Under the pieces are notes generated by a model. It worked only from the letters and a program-made list of their open reading frames with translations, ran no database searches and was not told the origin of the DNA. A program made the translations under genes and the position numbers. Positions 37,016-45,047 of a stretch of 64,000 bases of DNA are shown piece by piece (the stretch's first letter is position 1; the number at the start of each line of letters is the position of its first letter). This DNA comes from Oceanobacillus damuensis (GTDB lineage: Bacteria; Bacillota; Bacilli; Bacillales; Amphibacillaceae): NCBI RefSeq assembly GCF_001618145.1, contig NZ_KV392043.1:1-64000 (forward strand). Reading direction: 5' to 3'.

Positions 37016-37655
37016 TTTTACTTGTATTTTTCTTTTTTTTATATAACCCATACTTTTATTTATATTTTCTGTCCTAATACTTTAGATGGGCCAATCAGGA
37101 AATTTCAAACCATGATAGACTTAAGTAAATTGATTGAAAAAGAAACACAAAAGATTTACTATACAAACTTCCAAGACCAAGTGATTGAAGTAAAAAAAAT
37201 GGTCCGATGTTCCATGTGTCTCGCAATCGCTATACAGGTAGATATTGCAAACCACCCTAAGGTGCTGTAGTCAAAAGTTATGGTATTGAGCGGTAGGGAA
37301 AAGGTAGGACTAGACTTTGTTAGGTGAGTATTAAGGAGACAAAAACCATTGAACCGCTGAGTAAGTATCGAAAGCGTAACGATGTTTTGCCCCGAGCCCG
37401 TAGATCTTTATTCTCACAAAATCAGGGAATAAATCGTAAGTTTTTATTTTAGTTAGATATAGGGAAAAGAAAAGTTATCTACTTAGTTTTTCTGTTTTAA
37501 TTCTCTTCCTTATATCCCCTTTGTGATAAGCGGTCATTTTCTACTTCTATTAATTACAAAAATTATGGATATTTGCAGGTTTTTCGTTTATCTTAGAGTA
37601 AGATGAATATTAATTGCAATATAACGAAATAATTGCATGGCTTGGAGGGATAAAA
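37016..37655. other. Unrecognised, probably decayed sequence
   Basis: About 640 bases between the IS remnant and the ArsR-type gene. A frame of 82 codons (37022-37270) has no ribosome site and no motif I know. Its first part translates into Phe/Ile-rich residues typical of non-coding AT-rich DNA. Bases 37270-37410 are less AT-rich than their surroundings, with GAGCGG and CCGCTGAG segments able to pair. I cannot assign a gene or RNA. The last 60 bases hold the upstream region of the regulator. Confidence 0.4.
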
Positions 37656-38582
37656 TTGTTAGAACTATCTATAAAGGAACCAGGTAAATTAAAAATAGTT
37701 GCACATGCATTATCTTCTGAAGTTCGTTTAAACATAATTAGTCTCTTAAACAAAGGAAATATGAATGTACATCAGTTGGCTGAGACGCTTAATATTCCTA
37801 TATCTACAACAGCTTCGCATATTAAGGTATTGGAGGAATCTGGTTTAATTTTAACAGAGTTACGCCCAGCAAGTAGGGGAGCAATGAAAGTAGCTACAAG
37901 AAACTTTGATGATATTCACATTGAGTTAAACAGCCAAAATCAATTTTCAAGAAAGTATAAACACTTTCAAATAGAGATGCCTATTGGGCATTATGTTGAC
38001 TTTGAGGTTGCGCCAACATGTGGTATCGCTAATCATGATGGATTTATCATTCCTGAAGATGAACCCGTTCACTTTTATAGTCCCCAACGTTCAAAAGCTC
38101 AATTAATATGGACAAGAAAAGGCTTTTTTGAATATAAATTTCCGATAATAGGGATCCCTCCAAAATCAGAAATTAAAGAAGTGCAGTTTTCAGTGGAGAT
38201 TTGTTCGGAGGCACCGAACTATGATTCTAATTGGCCATCTGATATCACAGTATGGATTAATAATGTTGATATTGGAACATGGACTAGCCCTGGAGACTTT
38301 GGCGATCGCCCTGGTAAGCTAAATCCCAAAAAATGGAGTGAAAAAACTTATACGCAATACGGTAGTTTAAAAACATGGAAAGTGACAAGTGATCAAACTA
38401 CGATAGATGATATTGTACTATCTAATACTACTGTTCAAGATCTTAATATAATGGAAAGAAATTATTTAACGTTTAAGATAGGAATTAAAGAAGACGCAAT
38501 CCATAAAGGTGGAATTAACTTATTCGGCCGAGATTTTGGTGACTATCCGCAAGATATAAAGCTTCATATAGATTTTGAGTAA
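37656..38582 (+). CDS. ArsR-type HTH regulator with large C-terminal domain
   Basis: Residues 10-80 form a winged helix: VAHALSSEVRLNIISLL, then MNVHQLAETLNIPISTTASHIKVLEESGLI. It lacks the metal-binding Cys of ArsR/SmtB. The remaining ~220 residues are beta-rich with many Trp (SDITVWINNVDIGTWTSPG), suggesting a jelly-roll or carbohydrate-binding type sensor. I chose TTG at 37656, six bases after GGAGGG. A TTG at 37614 is also open. It stands directly before a sugar ABC operon and probably controls it, with a sugar as effector. The sensing role is inferred. Confidence 0.8.
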   Translation: MLELSIKEPGKLKIVAHALSSEVRLNIISLLNKGNMNVHQLAETLNIPISTTASHIKVLEESGLILTELRPASRGAMKVATRNFDDIHIELNSQNQFSRKYKHFQIEMPIGHYVDFEVAPTCGIANHDGFIIPEDEPVHFYSPQRSKAQLIWTRKGFFEYKFPIIGIPPKSEIKEVQFSVEICSEAPNYDSNWPSDITVWINNVDIGTWTSPGDFGDRPGKLNPKKWSEKTYTQYGSLKTWKVTSDQTTIDDIVLSNTTVQDLNIMERNYLTFKIGIKEDAIHKGGINLFGRDFGDYPQDIKLHIDFE

Positions 38583-38602
38583 TCGATTTGGTATATTTAC
38601 AT

Positions 38603-38648
38603 AAAGTTGTTAAAAGAGTATGATTCTATATTCTTTTAACAACTTTTT
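38603..38648 (+). terminator. Terminator of the ArsR-type gene
   Basis: AAAGTTGTTAAAAGA (38603-38617) pairs perfectly with TCTTTTAACAACTTT (38632-38646), followed by further T. It separates the regulator from the sugar-transport operon. Confidence 0.85.
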
Positions 38649-38740
38649 TGTTGATTAATAATTTATTTTAAAACAAAATTTACAAAACTTTCATTGATTC
38701 AGATTAGGGAAGTGTATATTCTATCTAGTGTAGTCACAAA

Positions 38741-38780
38741 AATACAGTAATAAAACAGATTTTCTGTATTAAATGATTGC
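38741..38780 (+). promoter_or_regulatory. Inverted repeat upstream of the sugar ABC operon
   Basis: AATACAG (38741-38747) and CTGTATT (38774-38780) lie downstream of a TTGATT (38694-38699) and TATTCT (38717-38722) promoter-like pair. It is a candidate binding site for the adjacent ArsR-type regulator. Confidence 0.4.
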
Positions 38781-38804
38781 GGGAAAATTAAAGGAGGAAT
38801 TGAC

Positions 38805-40106
38805 ATGAGAAAGTGGTTGATTGTTGTAAGCTTAATGCTAGTCGGAGCGTTGTTTTTAACAGCTTGCACTGGCGGATCAGAAGAGCAAGCTGATGGTCAG
38901 TCCGAGAATGATAAAGAAGTTATAGAGGTTGAAATGTGGAATCTCTTTGCTGCTGGTGACGCGCAATACATGCAAAACATTGTAGATAAGTTCAATGAAA
39001 GCCAGAGCGAAATTTTTGTTAACAATGTTACTCAGGAAAATGCTCAGTATTATACAAAGCTAATGACAAGTGTCAGTTCTGGAAAAGGCCCTGATTTAGC
39101 TATATCACATATGCACGTTTTACCGGAGCTAGTTAGTCAAGGCCTTGTAACTGAGTTGAATGACTTAGGGAAAGATGTTGGAATAGTGTGGGAGGATTTT
39201 AATAAAAATATTCTTGATGCTACTATTTATGATGGCGTTCATTACGCGTTACCAATTGATATTCATCCTCAAATCATGTACATAAATAATGAACTTGTAG
39301 ATCAAGCCGGACTGCTAAATGAAGACGGTACTATCAAAATGGACAAATCTCCTGAAGGATATATTGAATTTTTTAAAACTCTAAAGGAAAGACTTCCTGA
39401 AGGTACATTACCATTTGCTTCTTCTTCAGCTGGTGGTAATCCTTATTGGTTATGGTGGGGATTTTATACCCAGCTAGGAGGAGAAAATATTGTATCAGAA
39501 GATAGTCTCGAAAATCCAACATATAATATTGATTTGGATAAAGCAATTCAAGCAGCAAATTTCCTAAAGGACTTATATCATGACGAGGAGATAATTAGGC
39601 TCAATGTAAGTGACTACTACCCAGATTTTCAAGCCGGAAATGCAGCAACAATAACTGCAGGAGTGTGGGCAACAGGCACTTGGGAGATTACGGAGGGTCT
39701 TGATATTACCCCAATGCCGATCCCGAATGTTTTTGGTGAAAAAGGTGCATGGGCAAACTCTCATACATTTGTTTTACCTTACTACCAGGATACAGATCCA
39801 GAAGTTCAAAAAGCAGCTATAGAGTTTATGGACTTTGCTACTGATAATGGTGCTATGTGGGCGCAGGCTGGACACATACCAGCTAAAAAAGCAGTTATTG
39901 AATCGGAAGAATTTAACGAACTTCCATATCGAAATCAGTATGCAGAGGTAGCGAATTATGGAAATTTTGCCGATCGGAATATTTATGCCCGTGGGATAGA
40001 AGAAATATTAATAGGCCACTTGGATACTGTGTGGTCAGGTGAAGTTACAGCAGAAGAAGCTTTTAAAAAAATTGAAACTGAAGTGAAGGAATTAATAGGA
40101 GAATAA
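38805..40106 (+). CDS. Sugar ABC transporter substrate-binding lipoprotein
   Basis: A family 1 solute-binding protein of 433 residues. The signal ends in lipobox LTAC. EVEMWNLFAAGDAQYMQNIVDKFNESQ and SGKGPDLAISHMHVLPELV are typical of oligosaccharide binders. GGAGG precedes the ATG at 38805. It is first in an operon with two permeases and a GH2 enzyme. The ligand is probably a beta-linked oligosaccharide or glycoside, by association. Confidence 0.9.
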   Translation: MRKWLIVVSLMLVGALFLTACTGGSEEQADGQSENDKEVIEVEMWNLFAAGDAQYMQNIVDKFNESQSEIFVNNVTQENAQYYTKLMTSVSSGKGPDLAISHMHVLPELVSQGLVTELNDLGKDVGIVWEDFNKNILDATIYDGVHYALPIDIHPQIMYINNELVDQAGLLNEDGTIKMDKSPEGYIEFFKTLKERLPEGTLPFASSSAGGNPYWLWWGFYTQLGGENIVSEDSLENPTYNIDLDKAIQAANFLKDLYHDEEIIRLNVSDYYPDFQAGNAATITAGVWATGTWEITEGLDITPMPIPNVFGEKGAWANSHTFVLPYYQDTDPEVQKAAIEFMDFATDNGAMWAQAGHIPAKKAVIESEEFNELPYRNQYAEVANYGNFADRNIYARGIEEILIGHLDTVWSGEVTAEEAFKKIETEVKELIGE

Positions 40107-40111
40107 TAGTG

Positions 40112-40163
40112 AAGTAGATGTCTTTAAATTGACTCTCCGATATTTTAGAGGCATCTACTTTTA
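40112..40163 (+). other. Intercistronic hairpin after the binding-protein gene
   Basis: AAGTAGATG (40112-40120) pairs with CATCTACTT (40152-40160), followed by TTAA. It lies between the binding-protein and permease genes and may act as a partial terminator or mRNA stabiliser to favour the binding protein. Confidence 0.55.
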
Positions 40164-40188
40164 ACTTATTAGTGAAAGAGGCCTGGTT

Positions 40189-41064
40189 ATGAATAAAAAT
40201 CTTTGGATGCGCGACATAAAGGTAATACCTTTTCTTCTTCCTTTTTTGGTAGTGTACATAATCTTTACTATTCTTCCAGTATTTAAGGGCTTGGAAATGA
40301 GCTTTTATGATTGGAGTTTAATTAGGAAAATAGAGTTTGTCGGATTTGAGAACTATCAGAAAATGCTTTTTGATCCCCATTTTTGGCGTTCACTTTGGAA
40401 CACAACTCTATTTGTGATTTTAACGACACCAACGATGGTGTTACTTGCTTTAGGGTTAGCGCTACTGGCAAACTTGAATTCAAAGCTAAAAACCTTTTTT
40501 CGTACGGCATTCTTCCTGCCAAGCATTTTATCCGTAGCAGTTATTTCATTTCTAGCTATTTTTATGCTTCAACCATATACAGGACTATTAAATACCGGTC
40601 TGCACAGTATTGGTATTGAAGCGGAACCATTTTGGATGGCAGATAAAATACTTTCATGGGTGAGTATTGTTGTTGTTACGTTATGGTGGTCAGTTGGCTT
40701 TAATATGGTTTTATTCTTAGCTGCCTTGCAGGAAATTCCTGAATCTTTATACGAAGCAAGTGAAATTGATGGGGCAACTCGTTGGGAACAGTTCCGTTAT
40801 ATTACTATCCCACAGCTAATACCGATAGGAAGAGTAGTGATACTACTGCAGATTTTAGCCTCCTATAAAGTATTTGCTCAAATCCTATTAATTACGGGTG
40901 GTGGGCCTGCAGGGGGAACAAGACCATTAATCCAATATATTTATGAAGTAGGGTTTACCCAAAATAATATGGGTTACGCAGCTACAATGTCCTATGCATT
41001 GTTTTACATCCTATTAATTATATCGATTATCCAACTTAGAAGTCAAAGATTGAAGGAGAGTTAA
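40189..41064 (+). CDS. Sugar ABC transporter permease (MalF-like)
   Basis: A 291-residue membrane protein with six hydrophobic segments. The EAA loop that contacts the ATPase reads IPESLYEASEIDGATRWEQFRYITIPQL, fully conserved. It overlaps nothing and is followed one base later by the second permease. No ATPase gene is present, so a shared MsmX-type ATPase encoded elsewhere is expected, as is common in Bacillaceae. Confidence 0.92.
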   Translation: MNKNLWMRDIKVIPFLLPFLVVYIIFTILPVFKGLEMSFYDWSLIRKIEFVGFENYQKMLFDPHFWRSLWNTTLFVILTTPTMVLLALGLALLANLNSKLKTFFRTAFFLPSILSVAVISFLAIFMLQPYTGLLNTGLHSIGIEAEPFWMADKILSWVSIVVVTLWWSVGFNMVLFLAALQEIPESLYEASEIDGATRWEQFRYITIPQLIPIGRVVILLQILASYKVFAQILLITGGGPAGGTRPLIQYIYEVGFTQNNMGYAATMSYALFYILLIISIIQLRSQRLKES

Positions 41065-41065
41065 A

Positions 41066-41911
41066 ATGAAAAAAAACAGTGTGCTTGATCGGAATCGTGA
41101 TCCTTTACGCAATGTTAAAAAAGCAATAGGATTGGTTGTTGCAATAATATTCATATTTCCAATCATTTGGATGTTATTCGTGTCTTTGAAACCAGATGGA
41201 TTTTCTACAACTAATCCATTAGATTGGTTTACACCTCCGTTTACTATTGCTAACTATATTGACTTGCTCTTAAATAGCATGATATTAAGGTGGGTATTTA
41301 ATAGTTTCATTGTAGCGCTGATTACCACGGTTTTAACATTATTCATTACTTCTCTGGCAGCATTTGCGATATCACAAATGAAATTCCGATATAAAAATAT
41401 CATTTATATATTTTTTTTAGTGGGATTGATGATCCCCGGTGAAGCAACGATTATTCCACTCTATGAGATTGCCAAAAATCTTAATCTGATAGACAGTTAT
41501 GCTGGACTCATATTACCAATGATTGCCTCGCCAATTGGTGTAATAATACTAAAGAGCTTTTTTGATAGTGTTCCTAAGGAGGTTATTGAAAGTGCAATAA
41601 TGGATGGATGCTCCTATTTTAAGCTCTATTACAAAATTGTTTTACCCCTGGCTAAGCCTGCGTTGGCAGCAATTGCGATATTTACATTTATCGGGTCGTG
41701 GAATGACTTTTTATGGCCGTATTTATCGATTTTGTCTGAAACATTATATACCTTACCAGTTGGATTGCCGGTATTCAATTCAACCTATTCACAAGCTTAT
41801 GTATTACCTATGACGGCTAACGCAATAGCATCCCTACCTGTAATTATTGTATTTTTATTTTTTGAAAAACAGATTGTAAAAGGGATCAGTTTTACGGGAA
41901 TTAAAGGTTAA
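41066..41911 (+). CDS. Sugar ABC transporter permease (MalG-like)
   Basis: A 281-residue membrane protein with six hydrophobic segments and the EAA loop VPKEVIESAIMDGCSYFKLYYKIVLPLAKP. The motif GSWNDFLWPYL near residue 212 is typical of the MalG group. It starts two bases after the first permease stop, with GGAGAG inside the end of that gene. Confidence 0.92.
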   Translation: MKKNSVLDRNRDPLRNVKKAIGLVVAIIFIFPIIWMLFVSLKPDGFSTTNPLDWFTPPFTIANYIDLLLNSMILRWVFNSFIVALITTVLTLFITSLAAFAISQMKFRYKNIIYIFFLVGLMIPGEATIIPLYEIAKNLNLIDSYAGLILPMIASPIGVIILKSFFDSVPKEVIESAIMDGCSYFKLYYKIVLPLAKPALAAIAIFTFIGSWNDFLWPYLSILSETLYTLPVGLPVFNSTYSQAYVLPMTANAIASLPVIIVFLFFEKQIVKGISFTGIKG

Positions 41912-41934
41912 TACTAGCGGAAAGGAAAACAACA

Positions 41935-43701
41935 ATGAAAACTAATGCAATGTATCAACGAACAGAATACCCACGACCTCAATTTCAACGGCATTTGTGG
42001 GTGAATTTAAATGGAACTTGGGAATTTTCATTTGATGATCAAAATATTGGAGAAAAAGATTTGTGGTATGAGAATTCCTCTTTTTCTAAAGAGATACAAG
42101 TACCTTTTACCTATGAATCAAAAGCTAGTGGGATTGGGGATGAATCCTTCCATCCATATGTTTGGTATCAGAGAACATTTGAAATACCGGAAGAGGAGTT
42201 GGGGAAGCGAGCTATACTAAGGTTTCAAGCGTCGGATTACTTAACAAAGGTATGGGTTAATGGAAACTATATTGGAAATCACGCCGGCGGGAATGCCGCA
42301 TTTTCTTTCCCTATTACCCATGCCATTGATCCCACGAAGGAAAACATATTGGTTGTGAAAGTGGAGGACAGTCAAAGCTGCTATCAACCAAGAGGCAAGC
42401 AACGTTGGAAAGATGAGAATTTTGGATGCTGGTATGTCCAAAATACTGGTATATGGCAAACGGTCTGGATGGAGTTTCTTCAGGAGGAAAGTATAGATAA
42501 TGTCAAAATCACCCCAAATGTTGATCAAAATTCAGTTATTTTTGAATACAAGTTTAATGGTATCGTTAAGGAAGATTGGAAATTAGAAACAATTATTAGT
42601 TATGAAGGTAGGAAGATAAAGCGTTTTTCAATAATTCCTGATCGAGCAAATATTACATTCGAAGTAGATCTGCTTTCAGAATTGCATGAATGGAAAGTGA
42701 TGCATTGGACACCAGAAAACCCACACTTGTATGATGTTACTTTTAAACTTTCTGTAAATAACGAAGTGGTAGACGAAGTAAGATCTTATTTTGGTATGAG
42801 AAAAGTATCTATTAAAGATGGTAAAGTTCTCCTTAATAACATGCCAATTTATCAGAAACTTCTACTTGATCAAGGATATTGGCAAGACACCATGCTTACT
42901 CCTCCATCAGATGAAGCCATGATTGAAGATATAGAGAAGACGATACAGATGGGATTCAATGGTGTTCGTAAGCACCAAAAGATTGAGGATGAACGATTTC
43001 TGTATTGGTGTGACAAAAAAGGTTTAATCGTGTGGTCTGAAATGGCTGCCACATATGAATTCTCCGATGAAGCTGTTGGAAACTTTACCAAAGAATGGAT
43101 AGAGATAATGGAACAACGATATAACCATCCTTCCATTATTACGTGGGTACCATTTAATGAATCATGGGGTGTCCCAAACATATTTACAAATAAAAGACAA
43201 CAAGCTTTTACCGAATCTATATATTATCTGTCTAAAACAATAGACCCAGAGCGGCCAGTTATTGTTAACGACGGTTGGGAACATACCGTTTCCGATATTA
43301 TTGCGCTTCACGATTACGAGGAGGATGGGGAAGTATTTTACGACCGTTATATTAACAAAGAAAAAATACTGACTAATGAAATTCCTCATAATACACGTAA
43401 ATATGCATTTGCAGAGGGTTATGAATATAAAGGTCAGCCTGTTGTTATAACGGAATATGGTGGCATTGCTTTTAATAATGATAGTGGTTGGGGGTATGGA
43501 AACCAAGTGAATACAGAAGAGGAGTTTTTGAAACGGTATCGTAAAATTACAAATGCAATTAAATCAATACCATATATAAGTGGTTATTGTTATACACAAA
43601 CGACCGATGTTCAGCAAGAAATTAATGGTTTATTAAAAGAAGACCGAACACCAAAAATAGCACTAGAAAAAATAAAAGAAATTAATGATTCTATTAACTA
43701 G
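41935..43701 (+). CDS. Glycoside hydrolase family 2 enzyme
   Basis: GH2 enzymes remove beta-linked galactose, glucuronic acid, mannose or similar residues. The 588-residue product starts with a jelly-roll domain (LWVNLNGTWEFSFDD; YQRTFEIPEE), followed by an Ig-like domain and a TIM barrel. The acid/base Glu is in VPFNESWGVPN and the nucleophile in VITEYGGIAF. No signal peptide is seen, so it acts inside the cell on a sugar brought in by the ABC transporter. Lack of the extra C-terminal domains puts it nearer beta-glucuronidase-sized members than LacZ. Specificity unknown. Confidence 0.9.
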   Translation: MKTNAMYQRTEYPRPQFQRHLWVNLNGTWEFSFDDQNIGEKDLWYENSSFSKEIQVPFTYESKASGIGDESFHPYVWYQRTFEIPEEELGKRAILRFQASDYLTKVWVNGNYIGNHAGGNAAFSFPITHAIDPTKENILVVKVEDSQSCYQPRGKQRWKDENFGCWYVQNTGIWQTVWMEFLQEESIDNVKITPNVDQNSVIFEYKFNGIVKEDWKLETIISYEGRKIKRFSIIPDRANITFEVDLLSELHEWKVMHWTPENPHLYDVTFKLSVNNEVVDEVRSYFGMRKVSIKDGKVLLNNMPIYQKLLLDQGYWQDTMLTPPSDEAMIEDIEKTIQMGFNGVRKHQKIEDERFLYWCDKKGLIVWSEMAATYEFSDEAVGNFTKEWIEIMEQRYNHPSIITWVPFNESWGVPNIFTNKRQQAFTESIYYLSKTIDPERPVIVNDGWEHTVSDIIALHDYEEDGEVFYDRYINKEKILTNEIPHNTRKYAFAEGYEYKGQPVVITEYGGIAFNNDSGWGYGNQVNTEEEFLKRYRKITNAIKSIPYISGYCYTQTTDVQQEINGLLKEDRTPKIALEKIKEINDSIN

Positions 43702-43785
43702 TAAGAAGCGAATTCTCTTATTGGATGCCTACCGGACTTTATTGGAATTTGCCGAGAGGATTAAAAGGAGATATTGTGTTAACTG

Positions 43786-43912
43786 TAGGAGGGGGCTGCG
43801 GGTCAAGCAACCCCGCTGGTTATCGGCGAATTTTAGAATTTAACAGCGAATAGAGTTCCCCAAACCCAGGAACCGTGGAAAGGAAGCAGAAGAACCGCCC
43901 CCACGCTTGCTA
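43786..43912 (+). ncRNA. Candidate structured RNA of unknown class
   Basis: A GC-rich stretch in an AT-rich spacer. GGGGGC near 43794 can pair with GCCCCC near 43907 as a closing stem. Inside are GCGGG/CCCGC and CGCTG/CGGCG hairpins. CCCAAACCC near 43861 is the exact complement of GGGTTTGGG near 43982. No ribosome site or long frame is present. I compared it by memory with SRP RNA, RNase P, 6S, tmRNA and common riboswitches and found no convincing match. Strand is a guess. Confidence 0.35.
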
Positions 43913-44340
43913 TTCAGCAGATTGAATCATATTTTCAAAATTACAAATCTATGCTCAGAAAGCTACGTCACTACTGCTTTAGGGTTTGGGTTGGAAAGGA
44001 ATCGGTGGCTTTAGTTTTAGGTACTACTTAATCCATTTGTGCAAACACTTTATAGTTAAAGTCTATTTAATCTTGTTAATAAATTGGAGTAACAAAAGAG
44101 TAACATAATCTTATTAAAATCAATTAATTATCATTAAAGATGTTACAATTCTAATTCTAAAGAATGTCTATAGGACGCGATTAAATAAACCCTCATATAC
44201 TCATATTAAATATATTACAAAGCAGTGGATATATGGGCGGCATTATGTAATCACGCCCCCAAACCCTTTAAATGAGTCGGTTTTAAAGTAAGATGAGAGG
44301 GAAATGCCAACATTTTGTTAACATTGAGGTTATTAATAGA

Positions 44341-44402
44341 GGCTTTTCAAAAGTTCACTGAACTTTTGGGAGGCCTTTTTTGAATTTTTCCGTTACGTGG
44401 AG
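44341..44402 (-). pseudogene. Integrase 3'-end remnant with hairpin (possible att site)
   Basis: Read on the minus strand, 44402 to about 44356 gives LHVTEKFKKGLPK followed by a stop. This parallels the very end of the broken integrase next to groEL (LHVTKELKKRLLKSLVN). On the plus strand the same bases form a hairpin (AAAAGTTC/GAACTTTT plus flanks) followed by six T. Bases 44361-44399 are a diverged direct repeat of 12971-13010. It may mark the right border of an island. Confidence 0.55.
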
Positions 44403-44509
44403 GCATCTTGTAATTCCTTACTTTAAGGATTTGTTAAGTCTTCAAAATCTTCTAAAGACTACTTTACATAAGGTCGTTTCTATGTAAAATAAACATTAAC
44501 ACGGAAGGA

Positions 44510-44800
44510 ATAATTGGTATTACAATCAGAAAAGTCTCTAGTCGCTTAGGAAGCTCTATTGCACCGAATTACGTTAATTTTATGGATGTTGAGGAACTAA
44601 ATGAGGCAGTAGTAATGAAAATTGTCGAGATTAGTAAACAAATGTTAATTGAACAAGATACTGGAAAAACCGTTTCATGACATGGGTGTAGCAAGTATTC
44701 TCAGAAAAATTGAGTGAGCAAATGACAATCGAGTTATTAGACAGTGCTGCTGATGATGTCATAGTCGGTGCCCGTTTTCGAAAAAAGGATATTTGAAATA
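44510..44800 (+). pseudogene. Remnant of a TetR-family regulator
   Basis: The frame from 44516 reads GITIRKVSSRLGSSIAPNYVNFMDVEEL, the recognition helix region of a TetR HTH, and goes on to ISKQMLIEQDTGKTVS before a TGA at 44681. Neighbouring frames continue with FHDMGVASILRKIE. There is no intact start or C-terminal domain. Confidence 0.65.
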
Positions 44801-44842
44801 AACACTTCAAAGTCATTCTTTTACGAAAAGCGCAAGAGAATA

Positions 44843-45041
44843 AGATTGGACAACTCAATCTTTACATCTATTAGATAATATACTTCAAGCGGGAAAGCAG
44901 ATGGCGGACTTAGACCTTCCAATTCTCCTTTGTAGCAAGCACAACATGAAACCTTATTCCACACAATATTGTAATAGTGATGCCTGCCCCCTTCTAAAGT
45001 GGACTGAAGAAGTATTCAAATATGATAGTAGAGGAGAGTAG
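44843..45041 (+). pseudogene. Unrecognised 3' gene fragment with Cys/His pattern
   Basis: An open frame of about 65 codons ends at TAG 45039-45041, six bases before the serine hydrolase start. It contains LLCSKHNMKPYSTQYC and NSDACPLLKW, a C-x3-H-x8-C-x4-C pattern that could bind metal. No start codon with a ribosome site is evident. An internal ATG near 44900 would give about 46 residues. I cannot name it. Confidence 0.4.
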
Positions 45042-45047
45042 CCGCTT

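Noticed and set aside
37270-37410. Group II intron domain fragment
   Set aside because: No GTGCG start, no domain V and no reverse-transcriptase frame nearby.
43786-43912. SRP RNA, because of a GGAAAGGAAGCAG segment
   Set aside because: The symmetric helix 8 with its tetraloop cannot be formed there and the 3' half is too short. Kept only as an unclassified candidate RNA.
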